In this document: positions 19,374-28,511 of the stretch, piece after piece
Layout: the number at the start of each line of letters is the position of its first letter
How positions within the stretch are numbered: position 1 is the stretch's first letter
Origin: Salinimicrobium terrae DSM 17865
GTDB taxonomy: Bacteria; Bacteroidota; Bacteroidia; Flavobacteriales; Flavobacteriaceae
Length of the DNA stretch: 64,000 bases
Direction: 5' to 3'
NCBI RefSeq assembly: GCF_000424665.1
Contig: NZ_AUKI01000016.1
Coordinates: forward strand, 1-64,000
Notes under the pieces: model-generated
Database searches by the model: none
What the model was told of the DNA's origin: nothing
The model's input: only the letters and a program-made list of their open reading frames with translations
Made by a program: the position numbers and the translations under genes

Positions 19374-19783
19374 GCTACGTCTTTTTCAAAGATTTTTTCG
19401 AATCTTTTCAGCTCAATTGGTTTGATAAGATAATCTGTAACCAAATTGAAAGATTTCGCACGTTCAAGATCCCTCGGATCAATGGATGAACTTACCACGT
19501 AAAGAGTTATCTTTTTATTAAAGTTATTTTTAATCTTCACGAATTCGCTTAGAAACTCCCAACCGTCCATTACCGGCATATTCAGGTCAAGAAAAATGAT
19601 ATCGGGCAGGCGTTCTTCATTTATGTTTCCCAGAATCGCTTTGAAATAATCAAGCGCTTCTTTGCCATTTTTGAAGATAATAAGATTTTGAGAAAGTTTT
19701 TTGATCTCAATGATCTTCTTTACCAGATTGACATAGATCTTGTCATCGTCTATAATACAAGCAAGCTCTATTGGGTGATCCAT
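19370..19783 (-). CDS. stand-alone response regulator (receiver domain only)
   Basis: A 137-residue CheY-like receiver with no output domain. Acidic pocket residues are in CIIDDDK (11-15). The phospho-acceptor is Asp66 in IIFLDLNMPVMDGWEF, the switch Ser/Thr region is YVVSSSID (about 95-102), and conserved Lys121 is in LIKPIE. It starts three bases after the histidine kinase gene ends, so the pair is co-expressed and the kinase is the probable phosphodonor. Output is presumably by protein-protein contact or a downstream phosphorelay; the target is not in the window. Confidence 0.93.
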   Translation of the reverse strand: MDHPIELACIIDDDKIYVNLVKKIIEIKKLSQNLIIFKNGKEALDYFKAILGNINEERLPDIIFLDLNMPVMDGWEFLSEFVKIKNNFNKKITLYVVSSSIDPRDLERAKSFNLVTDYLIKPIELKRFEKIFEKDVA

Positions 19784-19786
19784 GAA

Positions 19787-21238
19787 TCAGAATTTAATTT
19801 TAAATGTGGTGCCAATATTTACTGTGCTGGTGACCGAAATGGTTCCTCCCATGGTCTCAACCTGATTTTTAGTTATAAAGAGGCCAATTCCATTTGCTTC
19901 GGGATGGCTGTGAAACGTTTTATACATTCCAAACATTTTATCCCCATGTTCGTCAAGGTCGATTCCCATACCATTATCACTTACCTCCAGATAACTCTCT
20001 CCGTGCTCCTTGTAGGTCTGGATAAAAATTACCGGTTTTCTACCTTTAAATTTGTATTTAATGGCGTTTGTAATCAAATTTAATAAAATACTCTCCAGAT
20101 ACTCAGAAATGTAGTTTATTTCGTTCAATGCATCAAATTCGGCGATGATCTCCGCATTTTCCCTCTTGATTAGGGAAGAAGTAGATGCAATGACTACTTC
20201 AAGAGCATCTTTAAATTTCACAAGTTGCCTTTCCTTTTTTAGATTATTTTGCCGGGTAACAATTTCATTGAGGTCACTAATGGCTTCCTCCAGGTTTTCA
20301 GAAACGTCATTTACGTTGAGGAGCAGGTCCAGTTTATCTTCAGCGGTTCTTGCCTCTCCAAGGAGTTGAGAAATTAGACTCAAATTACTGCTGTGGGAGC
20401 GTAGCTGATGGGAAACTATATGCGCAAAATTGAAAAGTCTTGAATTCTGGGAAGCTATAATATCAAGGGAATTCTGAAGATTTAACTCATTGGTTTTTTG
20501 CTCATCAATATCCTGATACACTCCCCTGATCCCAACAATTTCCTGATCATTATTATAAACCGGTTTACCAGTGGCCCTTACCCAAAACTCCCTGTTGTGA
20601 AGGGTGCGCATTCTAATTTCCGTTTTAAAGGGAATACCGAATTTCGAACACTTTTTGAGCATATCCTCCACTTTCTGGTGGTGATCTTCGGCATAAAATC
20701 TAAGTTTGTCCTGGGGATTTGGTTCGTAATCCATAGGGCAGTCCAGAATCTTTTTTGTGACATTATCCCAATATACCGCATTGGTTGTAACATCCAGATA
20801 CCAACCTCCTGTAGAAGTCATCTCTGCAGTTTCACGATAATAGAAGAAATTTTCTTCTATTGTGTATTCATCACGTTTTGCCTGATGAATATTAACAAAC
20901 AAGAGGACAGCAGCATCTGCCATACCTTTATCTCTGCTCTTCAAATTTCGGCATTCGAACCAACGATATTTCCCATTCTCTAGTTTAAGACGGACTTCTG
21001 TAGTAAATGGTTTGTGATAGGTGGTAAGATTTTCAAAATGTTCCCTAAAGTCGTAACGGTAATCCTTGTGCAGGATATTATTCAGAAAAAATTCAAATTT
21101 ATTACTTCCGGTGTCGGGATCTCCTATAAGAAAATTGAAGTGAGGAGACCAGGAAATTTCTTTCGTAAGGAGGTTGATCTTCCAGTAAGCAACATCAAAG
21201 TCTTCTAAAATACTGTTTAGCTGGAGGTCGTTAAGCAT
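19787..21238 (-). CDS. PAS-domain sensor histidine kinase
   Basis: A 483-residue soluble kinase with no membrane segments. Two PAS/PAC modules are visible: about 10-120, ending KYRWFECRNLKSRDKG, and about 130-250, ending FWVRATGKPVYNNDQEIVGIRGVYQDI. The dimerisation helix carries His277 in FAHIVSHQLRSHSSN. The ATPase domain has the N box (LLNLITNAIKYKF, Asn391), G1 (DNGMG, 421-425) and G2 (ANGIGLFITK). It should sense an intracellular cue, through a flavin, haem or small ligand that cannot be decided. Its partner is the adjacent single-domain regulator. Confidence 0.93.
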   Translation of the reverse strand: MLNDLQLNSILEDFDVAYWKINLLTKEISWSPHFNFLIGDPDTGSNKFEFFLNNILHKDYRYDFREHFENLTTYHKPFTTEVRLKLENGKYRWFECRNLKSRDKGMADAAVLLFVNIHQAKRDEYTIEENFFYYRETAEMTSTGGWYLDVTTNAVYWDNVTKKILDCPMDYEPNPQDKLRFYAEDHHQKVEDMLKKCSKFGIPFKTEIRMRTLHNREFWVRATGKPVYNNDQEIVGIRGVYQDIDEQKTNELNLQNSLDIIASQNSRLFNFAHIVSHQLRSHSSNLSLISQLLGEARTAEDKLDLLLNVNDVSENLEEAISDLNEIVTRQNNLKKERQLVKFKDALEVVIASTSSLIKRENAEIIAEFDALNEINYISEYLESILLNLITNAIKYKFKGRKPVIFIQTYKEHGESYLEVSDNGMGIDLDEHGDKMFGMYKTFHSHPEANGIGLFITKNQVETMGGTISVTSTVNIGTTFKIKF

Positions 21239-21285
21239 TAAAATCCCAAGTTGAATTGATTAAAAGTAGTTGAAAACCTGTTGGT

Positions 21286-21858
21286 TTACAAATTTTTGAA
21301 ATTATATATTTTTTCAGGAGTGACGCAGTAATCAAGTGGAATATCATGTTCATTTATTTCTGTGATCTCTTCTTCCGCAGGAAAAAGAGATAATCCTACT
21401 TTCACCACCTCTTTGGCACACCTTGTAAGAAACCTGTCATAAAAACCTTTTCCATAGCCTATCCTGTTCCCCTTTTCATCAAAAACCAGCAGCGGGATAA
21501 AAACTACTTCAATTTTTGACGCCGGAATCTCGATCCCGTCTACAGGCTCTGGTATGCCCCAGTCGTTTACTTTTATAATACTGGAATCTGTAAGTAAATA
21601 ATTTGTAAGGGAGCCGCTCTCAAAATTGGATTTTGACAGCACTATATTTTTATCTTTTCCCTGCAGGATATGTAAAATTGCCTGAGTGTCCACTTCGTTT
21701 TTTTCTGAAATACTCAGGAAGAGATGATAGTAGGAATGTTCCCAAATTGGTAAATTTAAAATGTTGTTGGCGATTTCCAAACTACCTTCTTCAACATCAT
21801 CTGGAGTGAGTACTTCTCTTAATCTTTTATATTTAAGCCGAAGCTGCTTCTTGTTCAT
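21286..21858 (-). CDS. 5-formyltetrahydrofolate cyclo-ligase
   Basis: A 190-residue enzyme converting 5-formyl-THF to 5,10-methenyl-THF with ATP, returning this folate form to one-carbon metabolism. It begins MNKKQLRLKYKRLREVL, the basic N terminus of the family. The nucleotide/substrate motif GNRIGYGKGFYDRFL lies at about 131-145, with PLLVFDEKG just before. Its start overlaps the aspartoacylase-like gene by 26 bases, so it is the last gene of that operon. A 47-base gap separates it from the kinase gene. Confidence 0.93.
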   Translation of the reverse strand: MNKKQLRLKYKRLREVLTPDDVEEGSLEIANNILNLPIWEHSYYHLFLSISEKNEVDTQAILHILQGKDKNIVLSKSNFESGSLTNYLLTDSSIIKVNDWGIPEPVDGIEIPASKIEVVFIPLLVFDEKGNRIGYGKGFYDRFLTRCAKEVVKVGLSLFPAEEEITEINEHDIPLDYCVTPEKIYNFKNL

Positions 21859-22834
21859 AAGTTTCTTTTGAAAGGGAAATATGGAATATCGCGTCCCCCT
21901 GGTAAACTATAGGGGATTCATTCACATTGATAATATAGCCGGCATATGGAGCCTTAACTTTATGCCGCAGTTTTCCATAAGGATCTGTAATTGTAGCAAT
22001 ATATTCTCCTTTTTCGACATGTTTCCCGCACGGGATCTTCACGTGTAGAAGTCCGCTGTACTTTGCGCGCATCCAGTTGCTATATTCGATAATGATAGTT
22101 TCCCCTGTAGCATCGGGAACATCAAATTTTGGTTTAAGCATTTCGAAGTGGGCGAGTATTCGCATTACACCTTCCACCCCATGTTTTGCTACACTTTTAT
22201 TACTGTCCCGGGATTTTCCACCTTCAAAAAGTAAAACCGGTTTCCCCTGTTTTGCACAGGTTTCTCTGTAGGATTTAGTAATTGTTTTGGAAATAATTGT
22301 AAATGGAGCATTAAAGATTTTTGCATAATGCATGGCCATCTCTTCTCCTTTTTTAATTCGAATCTGGGGTGCATTGAAACGACTGGCACCTCCTGTATGA
22401 AAGTCCATACAAAAATCGGCTACAGGAAGAATTTTTTGTACAAACTGGTAGGCAAAACGACTGGCTAAAGAGCCATTTTTAGTACCGGGAAACACCCGGT
22501 TAAGGTCCCGGCCATCGGGAAACTCGCGGGACATATTAAGAAAACCAAAGACGTTGAGAATCGGAATACATATAACTGTCCCTCTTGCCGGTTTGTTGAT
22601 CTCCTTTACAATAAGCTGGCGAACAACTTCGACCCCATTGATTTCATCGCCATGAATACCTGCCGTTACGAGTACTACTGGCCCCGGTTTTTTTGATCTT
22701 TCTATGATAATTGGCACTTCCACATTTGTGGTGGTATAAAGCTTGGCCATATTGAAGTTGATGGTTGCGCCTTTACCGGGAGGAACTTTTTTGCCTAAGA
22801 TCTCAAGAACATTGTTCTCATCTATAGATGCCAT
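21833..22834 (-). CDS. succinylglutamate desuccinylase/aspartoacylase-family zinc enzyme
   Basis: A 333-residue zinc carboxypeptidase-fold deacylase (AstE/AspA family). Zinc ligands are visible as His61 and Glu64 in AGIHGDEINGVEV and His146 in DFHTGG. Asn/Arg-rich substrate residues lie in PDGRDLNRVFPG (106-117). A C-terminal beta-barrel follows (about 250-325), resembling the lipoyl-like domain of this family. It sits three bases after rimK and overlaps the cyclo-ligase gene. The RimK neighbourhood suggests hydrolysis of an acyl-amino-acid or glutamyl product made by the same operon (inference). Confidence 0.87.
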   Translation of the reverse strand: MASIDENNVLEILGKKVPPGKGATINFNMAKLYTTTNVEVPIIIERSKKPGPVVLVTAGIHGDEINGVEVVRQLIVKEINKPARGTVICIPILNVFGFLNMSREFPDGRDLNRVFPGTKNGSLASRFAYQFVQKILPVADFCMDFHTGGASRFNAPQIRIKKGEEMAMHYAKIFNAPFTIISKTITKSYRETCAKQGKPVLLFEGGKSRDSNKSVAKHGVEGVMRILAHFEMLKPKFDVPDATGETIIIEYSNWMRAKYSGLLHVKIPCGKHVEKGEYIATITDPYGKLRHKVKAPYAGYIINVNESPIVYQGDAIFHISLSKETYEQEAASA

Positions 22835-22837
22835 ATA

Positions 22838-23710
22838 CTAAACGTTTCGTTCAATATAACGAATTATGGTTTTAGCAATGTCTTTCCCGGTTGCCTGCTC
22901 AATTCCTTCCAGGCCCGGAGAAGAATTCACCTCAAGTATCAACGGCCCGCGGGAGCTCTGGAGCATGTCAACACCTGCCACTCCCAGTCCCATGGATTTA
23001 GCGGCTTTTATAGCAGCATTTTCTTCATCATCTGTAAGCTGAATAATACTTGCTGTACCGCCCCGGTGAAGGTTAGAACGGAATTCCCCTTCTTTTCCCT
23101 GCCTTTTCATTGCTCCTACCACATGGCCATCAACCACAAATGCTCGTATATCGGCACCGCCGGCTTCTTTAATAAATTCCTGCACGATAACCCTCGCCTG
23201 GAGACCGTTAAAAGCTTCAATTACAGATTCGGCTGCATTTTTAGTTTCGGCAAGTACTACTCCTAGGCCCTGTGTTCCTTCGAGAAGTTTAATGATTAAA
23301 GGTGCTCCGCCCACGTGGTCTATCACCTCGCCGACGTCTTTCGAGTAATTAGTAAAAACTGTTTTAGGAAGTCCCAGTCGGGCACGGGAAAGAACCTGTA
23401 AGCTTCTTAATTTATCCCGGCTCCTTACAAGGGATTGAGATTCTGTTGTCGAAAATACTCCCATCATTTCGAACTGGCGAACTACCGCAGTTCCGTAGAA
23501 CGTAACTGACGCTCCAATCCTGGGGATAACGGCATCGGCATCTTCAATATGTCTTCCCCTGTAGTAAATGCTGGGATGTTTTTTCTCAATGATGAGGTCA
23601 CATTTGAGAGGATCAATCACCTCTACATCGTGATGTCTTTTTTTTGCCGCCTCAATAAGTCGCTGAGTTGAATAAAGGCTGCTGTTCCTGGAAAGGATCT
23701 TTATATTCAT
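22838..23710 (-). CDS. rimK: RimK-type ATP-grasp glutamate ligase
   Basis: A 290-residue ATP-grasp ligase. In E. coli RimK adds glutamates to the C terminus of ribosomal protein S6 and can make poly-alpha-glutamate. Seen here are the N-terminal pre-ATP-grasp part ([23 protein letters not shown]), a Gly-rich ATP loop ([16 protein letters not shown]), [12 protein letters not shown], and the metal-binding end [13 protein letters not shown]. Length matches RimK. It overlaps the upstream retropepsin gene by four bases. The substrate may be S6 or another peptide. Confidence 0.92.
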   Translation of the reverse strand: MNIKILSRNSSLYSTQRLIEAAKKRHHDVEVIDPLKCDLIIEKKHPSIYYRGRHIEDADAVIPRIGASVTFYGTAVVRQFEMMGVFSTTESQSLVRSRDKLRSLQVLSRARLGLPKTVFTNYSKDVGEVIDHVGGAPLIIKLLEGTQGLGVVLAETKNAAESVIEAFNGLQARVIVQEFIKEAGGADIRAFVVDGHVVGAMKRQGKEGEFRSNLHRGGTASIIQLTDDEENAAIKAAKSMGLGVAGVDMLQSSRGPLILEVNSSPGLEGIEQATGKDIAKTIIRYIERNV

Positions 23711-24132
23711 TCTTGTTTTTTCTTAAAAGAGAGATCGTAATATTCTGTATCAACGATAAATTTTCTTGTTATAAATTTTCGGCCCAAAAGCACCGGAAAT
23801 CTCATCTCCTGCCGGGCAGAAAGAGAGAGAGAAATTTTTCGCGTTTTGCCAAATAATGTTATTGTAGTTTGGATTTGATAACGCTTCTGGACAATACCAT
23901 TGCTACTTTTTACGAATACTACATCGTAATCCTTGAACCTGTACGTCCTCCCATTATACAGAGGGTGTTCCTCATCTAAAAAGGTGCATTTTAGCATTCC
24001 TTTTTCTTCAACTATGTGGTCGCAGTGAATGGAGGAGGTGTAGGCTCCTGTATCTATTTTGATAGCTATGTCTTCCAGGTGCAGGTCGGGAAAATCTGCT
24101 TTATCAAAACGGCCAATGGTAACTTTTTCCAT
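23707..24132 (-). CDS. RimB-like retropepsin / ATP-dependent zinc protease family (PF05618)
   Basis: A 141-residue protein of the family found next to RimK. It carries [13 protein letters not shown] (residues 25-37), in which Asp27-Thr28-Gly29 is an aspartic-protease-like DTG, and a second motif PVLLGRKFI near residue 115, as in retropepsins. Such proteins are annotated as RimB or as Zn-protease; in Pseudomonas RimB acts with RimK in S6 modification. First gene of the operon, overlapping rimK by four bases. Confidence 0.85.
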   Translation of the reverse strand: MEKVTIGRFDKADFPDLHLEDIAIKIDTGAYTSSIHCDHIVEEKGMLKCTFLDEEHPLYNGRTYRFKDYDVVFVKSSNGIVQKRYQIQTTITLFGKTRKISLSLSARQEMRFPVLLGRKFITRKFIVDTEYYDLSFKKKQE

Positions 24133-24240
24133 GCCCGCAAGGTACTAAAAGCAGATTTTTAATATCTTAACTATTTCTGAAAATATATTGTGCTGAAAAT
24201 GAGAAATCTCCTTCAGTTTTTTGCCATTTTTGATACCCCT

Positions 24241-24276
24241 GCTTCAGAATTTTTTTAACTCAGCTGCTTCTGAAGC
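24241..24276. repeat. inverted repeat between divergent rimB-like gene and uvrC
   Basis: GCTTCAGAA (24241-24249) and TTCTGAAGC (24268-24276) are perfect 9-base inverted repeats with an 18-base loop, in the middle of the 254-base divergent intergenic region. Could be a hairpin in a leader or a bound operator. Nothing else is recognised in this gap except the uvrC -7 element. Confidence 0.4.
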
Positions 24277-24374
24277 ATCCGGTTCTCTCTAAAGTGATAG
24301 AAAGTGAGATATCCCGTAAATAAATTTTAACACTATATGGCGTCAAGCACCGGAAAAGGCAATTTCTAAAATTT

Positions 24375-24382
24375 TACCTTTG
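24375..24382 (+). promoter_or_regulatory. uvrC -7 element close to the start codon
   Basis: TACCTTTG is an exact TAnnTTTG match ending four bases before the uvrC ATG. If used, transcription would begin at or next to the start codon, giving a nearly leaderless mRNA. No TTTG at the -33 position is apparent. Confidence 0.45.
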
Positions 24383-24386
24383 AGGA

Positions 24387-26186
24387 ATGGAGGAAAGTAA
24401 GCTGGAGCTACAAATAAAGACCATGCCCGAGAATCCGGGAGTTTACCAGTATTTTGACAAGAATGGAAGAATTCTTTATGTAGGGAAGGCTAAAAACCTT
24501 AAGAAAAGAGTCACCTCCTACTTCACAAAGAACAATGACAGCCACCGCATTCGTGTCATGGTAAAGAAGATCCATGAGATAAGACATATTGTTGTCTCTT
24601 CTGAAACCGATGCGCTTCTCCTTGAAAATAATCTCATAAAAAAGCACCAGCCACGCTTTAACGTGATGCTGAAGGATGACAAGACCTACCCATGGATATG
24701 TATCAAAAATGAGAGATTTCCAAGGGTTTTTCCTACCCGGCGGCTGGTTAAAGATGGGAGTGAATATTACGGCCCGTTCACCAGTTTTAAGACCATTCAT
24801 ACGCTGATGGATCTTATTAAAGGAGTTTATCCCTTACGCACCTGTAATTATGATCTTGCTGAAGAAAAAATAAAAAACGGAAAATATAAGGTTTGCCTGG
24901 AATATCATCTCGGGAACTGTATGGGACCTTGTGAAGCCTATGAATCTGAAGCCGAATATCAAAAAAAGATAGAAGCCATACGGCAAATCGTAAAAGGGAA
25001 TTTTAAGGAATCTTTACAGCAGTTCCGGCAGCAAATGAAAGATCATGCCGAAAAGATGGAATTTGAGGCCGCACAAAAAATCAAGATTAAAATTGACATT
25101 TTAGAGAATTATCAGGCGAAATCCACGGTTGTGAATCCGAAGATCAATAATGTCGATGTGTATTCTATAGTGAGCGACGAGGGTTACGGATACGTGAATT
25201 TCCTGCAGTTGTCTCATGGAGCAATTATAAGATCTCATACTATTGAGATGAAAAAGAAATTAAGCGAAAGCGATAAGGAGTTGCTGGAACTGGGAATTAC
25301 CGAAATCAGGCAGAGATTCAATTCTCAAACTCGGGAAATATATGTCCCTTTTAAAGTCGATGTTGGCGAGGAATTAAAAGTGACTATACCAAAATTGGGG
25401 GACAAAAAACAGATTGTGGATCTCTCCACCCGTAATGCAAAATACTTCAGGCAGGAGCGATTTAAACAGATGAAGATCGTAGACCCGGACAGACATGTGA
25501 ATCGTATTATGGCACAGATGAAACAGGATTTGCGTCTCAATGAAGAACCCAGGCATATTGAATGTTTCGATAATTCAAACATCCAGGGAAGTAACCCCGT
25601 GGCTGCCTGTGTGGTTTTTAAAGATGGAAAGCCAAGTAAAAAAGACTACAGAAAGTTCAATATAAAAACTGTTGAAGGGCCAAATGATTTTGCTTCAATG
25701 GAAGAAGTTGTCTTCAGGAGGTACCGCCGATTATTGGAGGAAGGAGAGCCGCTACCGCAGTTAATCATTGTCGACGGAGGGAAGGGCCAGTTGTCCTCGG
25801 GAGTTAAAGCTTTAGAAACCCTTGGGTTAAGAGGTAAGATCGCAATTATTGGAATTGCAAAGAGATTGGAAGAGATTTTTTATCCGGGAGATTCTATTCC
25901 TTTATATCTGGACAAAAAAACTGAATCTCTAAAGATAATTCAGCAATTGAGAAATGAGGCTCACAGGTTTGGTATCACCTTTCACAGGCAAAAACGCAGC
26001 AGTGTTGCTCTTAATACTGAGCTGGAGGAAATTCCCGGTATTGGTGAAAAGACGGTTGTAGAGCTACTCAAAAATTTCAGGTCATTAAAAAGAGTAAAAG
26101 AAGCATCACTTGATAGCTTATCTTCTGTAGTGGGGAAATCTAAAGCAACTTTGGTTCACCAATATTACCATTCAGAAAATGCTTAA
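24387..26186 (+). CDS. uvrC: excinuclease ABC subunit C
   Basis: UvrC makes both incisions in nucleotide excision repair. The 599-residue protein has the N-terminal GIY-YIG nuclease (MPENPGVYQYF ... RILYVGKAKNLKKRV, about 13-92). A UVR coiled-coil follows near 200-235, then the RNase H-like C-terminal nuclease (IECFDNSNIQGSNPVAA, VDGGKGQLSS), and a helix-hairpin-helix end (EEIPGIGEKTVVELLKNF). All domains are intact. Its stop overlaps the next gene's start by eight bases. Confidence 0.97.
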   Translation: MEESKLELQIKTMPENPGVYQYFDKNGRILYVGKAKNLKKRVTSYFTKNNDSHRIRVMVKKIHEIRHIVVSSETDALLLENNLIKKHQPRFNVMLKDDKTYPWICIKNERFPRVFPTRRLVKDGSEYYGPFTSFKTIHTLMDLIKGVYPLRTCNYDLAEEKIKNGKYKVCLEYHLGNCMGPCEAYESEAEYQKKIEAIRQIVKGNFKESLQQFRQQMKDHAEKMEFEAAQKIKIKIDILENYQAKSTVVNPKINNVDVYSIVSDEGYGYVNFLQLSHGAIIRSHTIEMKKKLSESDKELLELGITEIRQRFNSQTREIYVPFKVDVGEELKVTIPKLGDKKQIVDLSTRNAKYFRQERFKQMKIVDPDRHVNRIMAQMKQDLRLNEEPRHIECFDNSNIQGSNPVAACVVFKDGKPSKKDYRKFNIKTVEGPNDFASMEEVVFRRYRRLLEEGEPLPQLIIVDGGKGQLSSGVKALETLGLRGKIAIIGIAKRLEEIFYPGDSIPLYLDKKTESLKIIQQLRNEAHRFGITFHRQKRSSVALNTELEEIPGIGEKTVVELLKNFRSLKRVKEASLDSLSSVVGKSKATLVHQYYHSENA

Positions 26187-28400
26187 AAAACTGCTTTTAC
26201 CTTTCTTTCTATTGATGCTTCTCCCGGTTTTGGCTCAGGAAAAGGATGATCCAAAAGTGGGATTGGTATTGAGCGGGGGCGGGGCAAAAGGGCTTGCTCA
26301 TATTGGAGTGCTTAAGGTTCTGGAAGAAGCCGGGGTGCGTGTAGATTATATTGGCGGCACCAGTATGGGAGCTATTGTTGGTGCCCTATATTCGGCGGGA
26401 TATTCTGCGCATCAACTGGACAGTATTTTCAGGAGCACCAATTTCAACATTCTTCTTCAGGATGAATTGCCGCGGGGAGCCAAGACTTTTTACGAGAAAA
26501 GGGATTCAGAAAGATATGCTCTTATTTTGCCATTCGACAATTTCAATATCAGCTTTCCTTCGGCACTGTCAAGAGGCCAGAATGTTTATAACCTTATGTC
26601 AAAGCTTACCCTGCATCTTGAGGATCAACAGGATTTCAGCAGCTTGCCCATTCCTTTCTTTGCTGTAGCTACCGATATTGAGACGGGGAAGGAGGTGCTT
26701 CTGGATAGCGGCCATCTTCCGCAGGCTATTTCGGCGAGTTCTGCAATCCCAAGTTTGTTCAGCCCGGTGGTAGTTGACGGGCAACTTCTGGTAGACGGGG
26801 GAGTGGTGAATAATTATCCGGTAGAGGAGGTGCGACGGCGAGGAGCCGATATCATAATTGGTGTGGACGTTCAGGATACCCTTATGCAACGTAATGAGAT
26901 GCATTCAATTTTTGATATCCTCACTCAAATAAGCAATTTCAGGACTGTGGCCGATATGCGTGAAAAAATCACAAGTACCGATATCTATATTGATCCCCAT
27001 ATAAAACCTTTCTCTGTGATGTCTTTTGAAAAAGGCAATGAAATCATTGAAGCCGGTGAAACTGCTGCCAGGGAAAATATTAAAGAGCTAATGAAAATCG
27101 CGGCAAAACAGGAGGTTTCGCGGGATGAAAAACTATTCATTCCGCGCGTGGAGTCTCTTTATATTAAAGATGTTCGTATTGAAGGTAATACTTCCTATCC
27201 ACAGGCATATATCCTGGGGAAGCTAAAAATTAATTATTCCGATACTATTTCCTATAGAGATCTTAACCTGGGAATCAACAACCTTTCTGCAACAAGGAAC
27301 TTCAACCGAATTAATTACCGCCTTATGCCTCAAAAGGAAGGACATGTGCTAGTCATGCAGCTTGAGGAGAATCCCAGCAAAACTCTTTTAAGAATGGGAT
27401 TACATTATGATAATGTCTATCACAGCGGGGTACTTCTTAATATTACTCATAAAAGTTTTCTCTTTACCAACGATGTGAGTTCATTGGATGTGGTGCTGGG
27501 AGATGATTTCAGGTATAATTTTAATTATTACATCGATAAAGGTTACTACTGGAGCGTAGGGTTCAGATCGAGATTAAATAGCTTCAGTAAAGGCGTTTCT
27601 TTCGATTTTGCCAGTGAAAACGCCGGTATTAATGGGGACGGGATTAATCAACTGGAAATAGATTATGAAGATTTTACTAACCAGTTTTACGGGGAAACTC
27701 TTTTCAAGCAGATTTTTTCTTTTGGAGTGGGACTGGAGCATAAATACCTAAGCATTACTTCTGAGACCATTAGCTCAATAAATTCCACTCAACCTGCAAG
27801 AGGAGAATTTGATAATAATTCCTACTAGGGGCCTTTGGTTATTTGCTCTACGACAGCCGGGATTCTAAATATTTTCCTACGCAGGGCATTTACTTTAATA
27901 GCGATTTTCACTGGCACCTGTTGTCTTCAAGAGATGATTTCAATCCATTTTCGGTGGCGAAAGGATCACTGGGTTATATTTTTTCTCCTGCCCCTAAACT
28001 GGCTTTGACCATTTCTTCGGAGGCAGGTTTCAGGATTGGTAGCAGGCAGAATAATATATTTGATTTCTTCCTTGGTGGGTACGGCAATGATTTCATCAAT
28101 AATTTCACTTCTTTCTACGGCTATGAATTCATTAGCCTTTCAGGAGATAGTTACACAAAAGGCCTGCTGGAGCTGGATTATCAATTCACAGGGAAAAACC
28201 ATTTGATCCTGAGTGCCAATGTCGCAAATGTTGAAAATGAACTTTTTGAAGGAGGTGACTGGCTTAAGTGGCCCGAATATTCCGGCTACGCAATTGGCTA
28301 TGGATTGGAAACTTTTCTGGGGTCTGTAGAAGTAAAATATTCCATCTCTCCCGAAATAAAGGAAAGTCAGTGGTATTTTAGCCTGGGCTTCTGGTTTTAG
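26179..28400 (+). pseudogene. patatin-like phospholipase with POTRA and beta-barrel, interrupted by one frameshift
   Basis: The first frame (26179-27828, 549 codons) has a signal peptide (LLPFFLLMLLPVLAQ) and a patatin domain: GGGAKG oxyanion loop (33-38), Ser62 in GGTSMGA, and Asp206 in VDGGVVNNYP. A POTRA-like part follows near 325-395, then the beginning of a barrel. It stops at TAG 27826-27828. A second frame (from about 27822, stop at 28400) continues the barrel as GAFGYLLYDSRDSKYFPTQG and ends in Phe (SLGFWF). One missing base near ACTAGGGGCC explains the break; restored, it would encode about 740 residues like PlpD-type outer-membrane phospholipases. Could be a real mutation or a sequencing error. 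It overlaps uvrC by eight bases. Confidence 0.82.
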
Positions 28401-28483
28401 AGGTCCTTTAACGGATAATCCGGCAAAATTTATTGATATTTGTAATTGTTCCTTCAGTTTTTTCAGGCTGAAAAATAAATTAC

Positions 28484-28495
28484 GAAAACGTTTTC
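28484..28495. promoter_or_regulatory. perfect LacI/CcpA-like palindrome upstream of hmgA
   Basis: GAAAACGTTTTC, a perfect 12-base palindrome, lies 16 bases before the hmgA start. It resembles LacI-family operators and the cre consensus. A near-consensus -7 sequence (GATATTTG, 28435-28442) lies about 40 bases upstream, so binding would block transcription. Confidence 0.45.
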
Positions 28496-28511
28496 ATTAA
28501 AATATTTAAAA

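Noticed and set aside
27815-27850. Programmed ribosomal frameshift in the patatin gene.
   Set aside because: No heptameric slippery sequence of A or U type and no evident downstream pseudoknot is present; a one-base deletion explains the pattern more simply.
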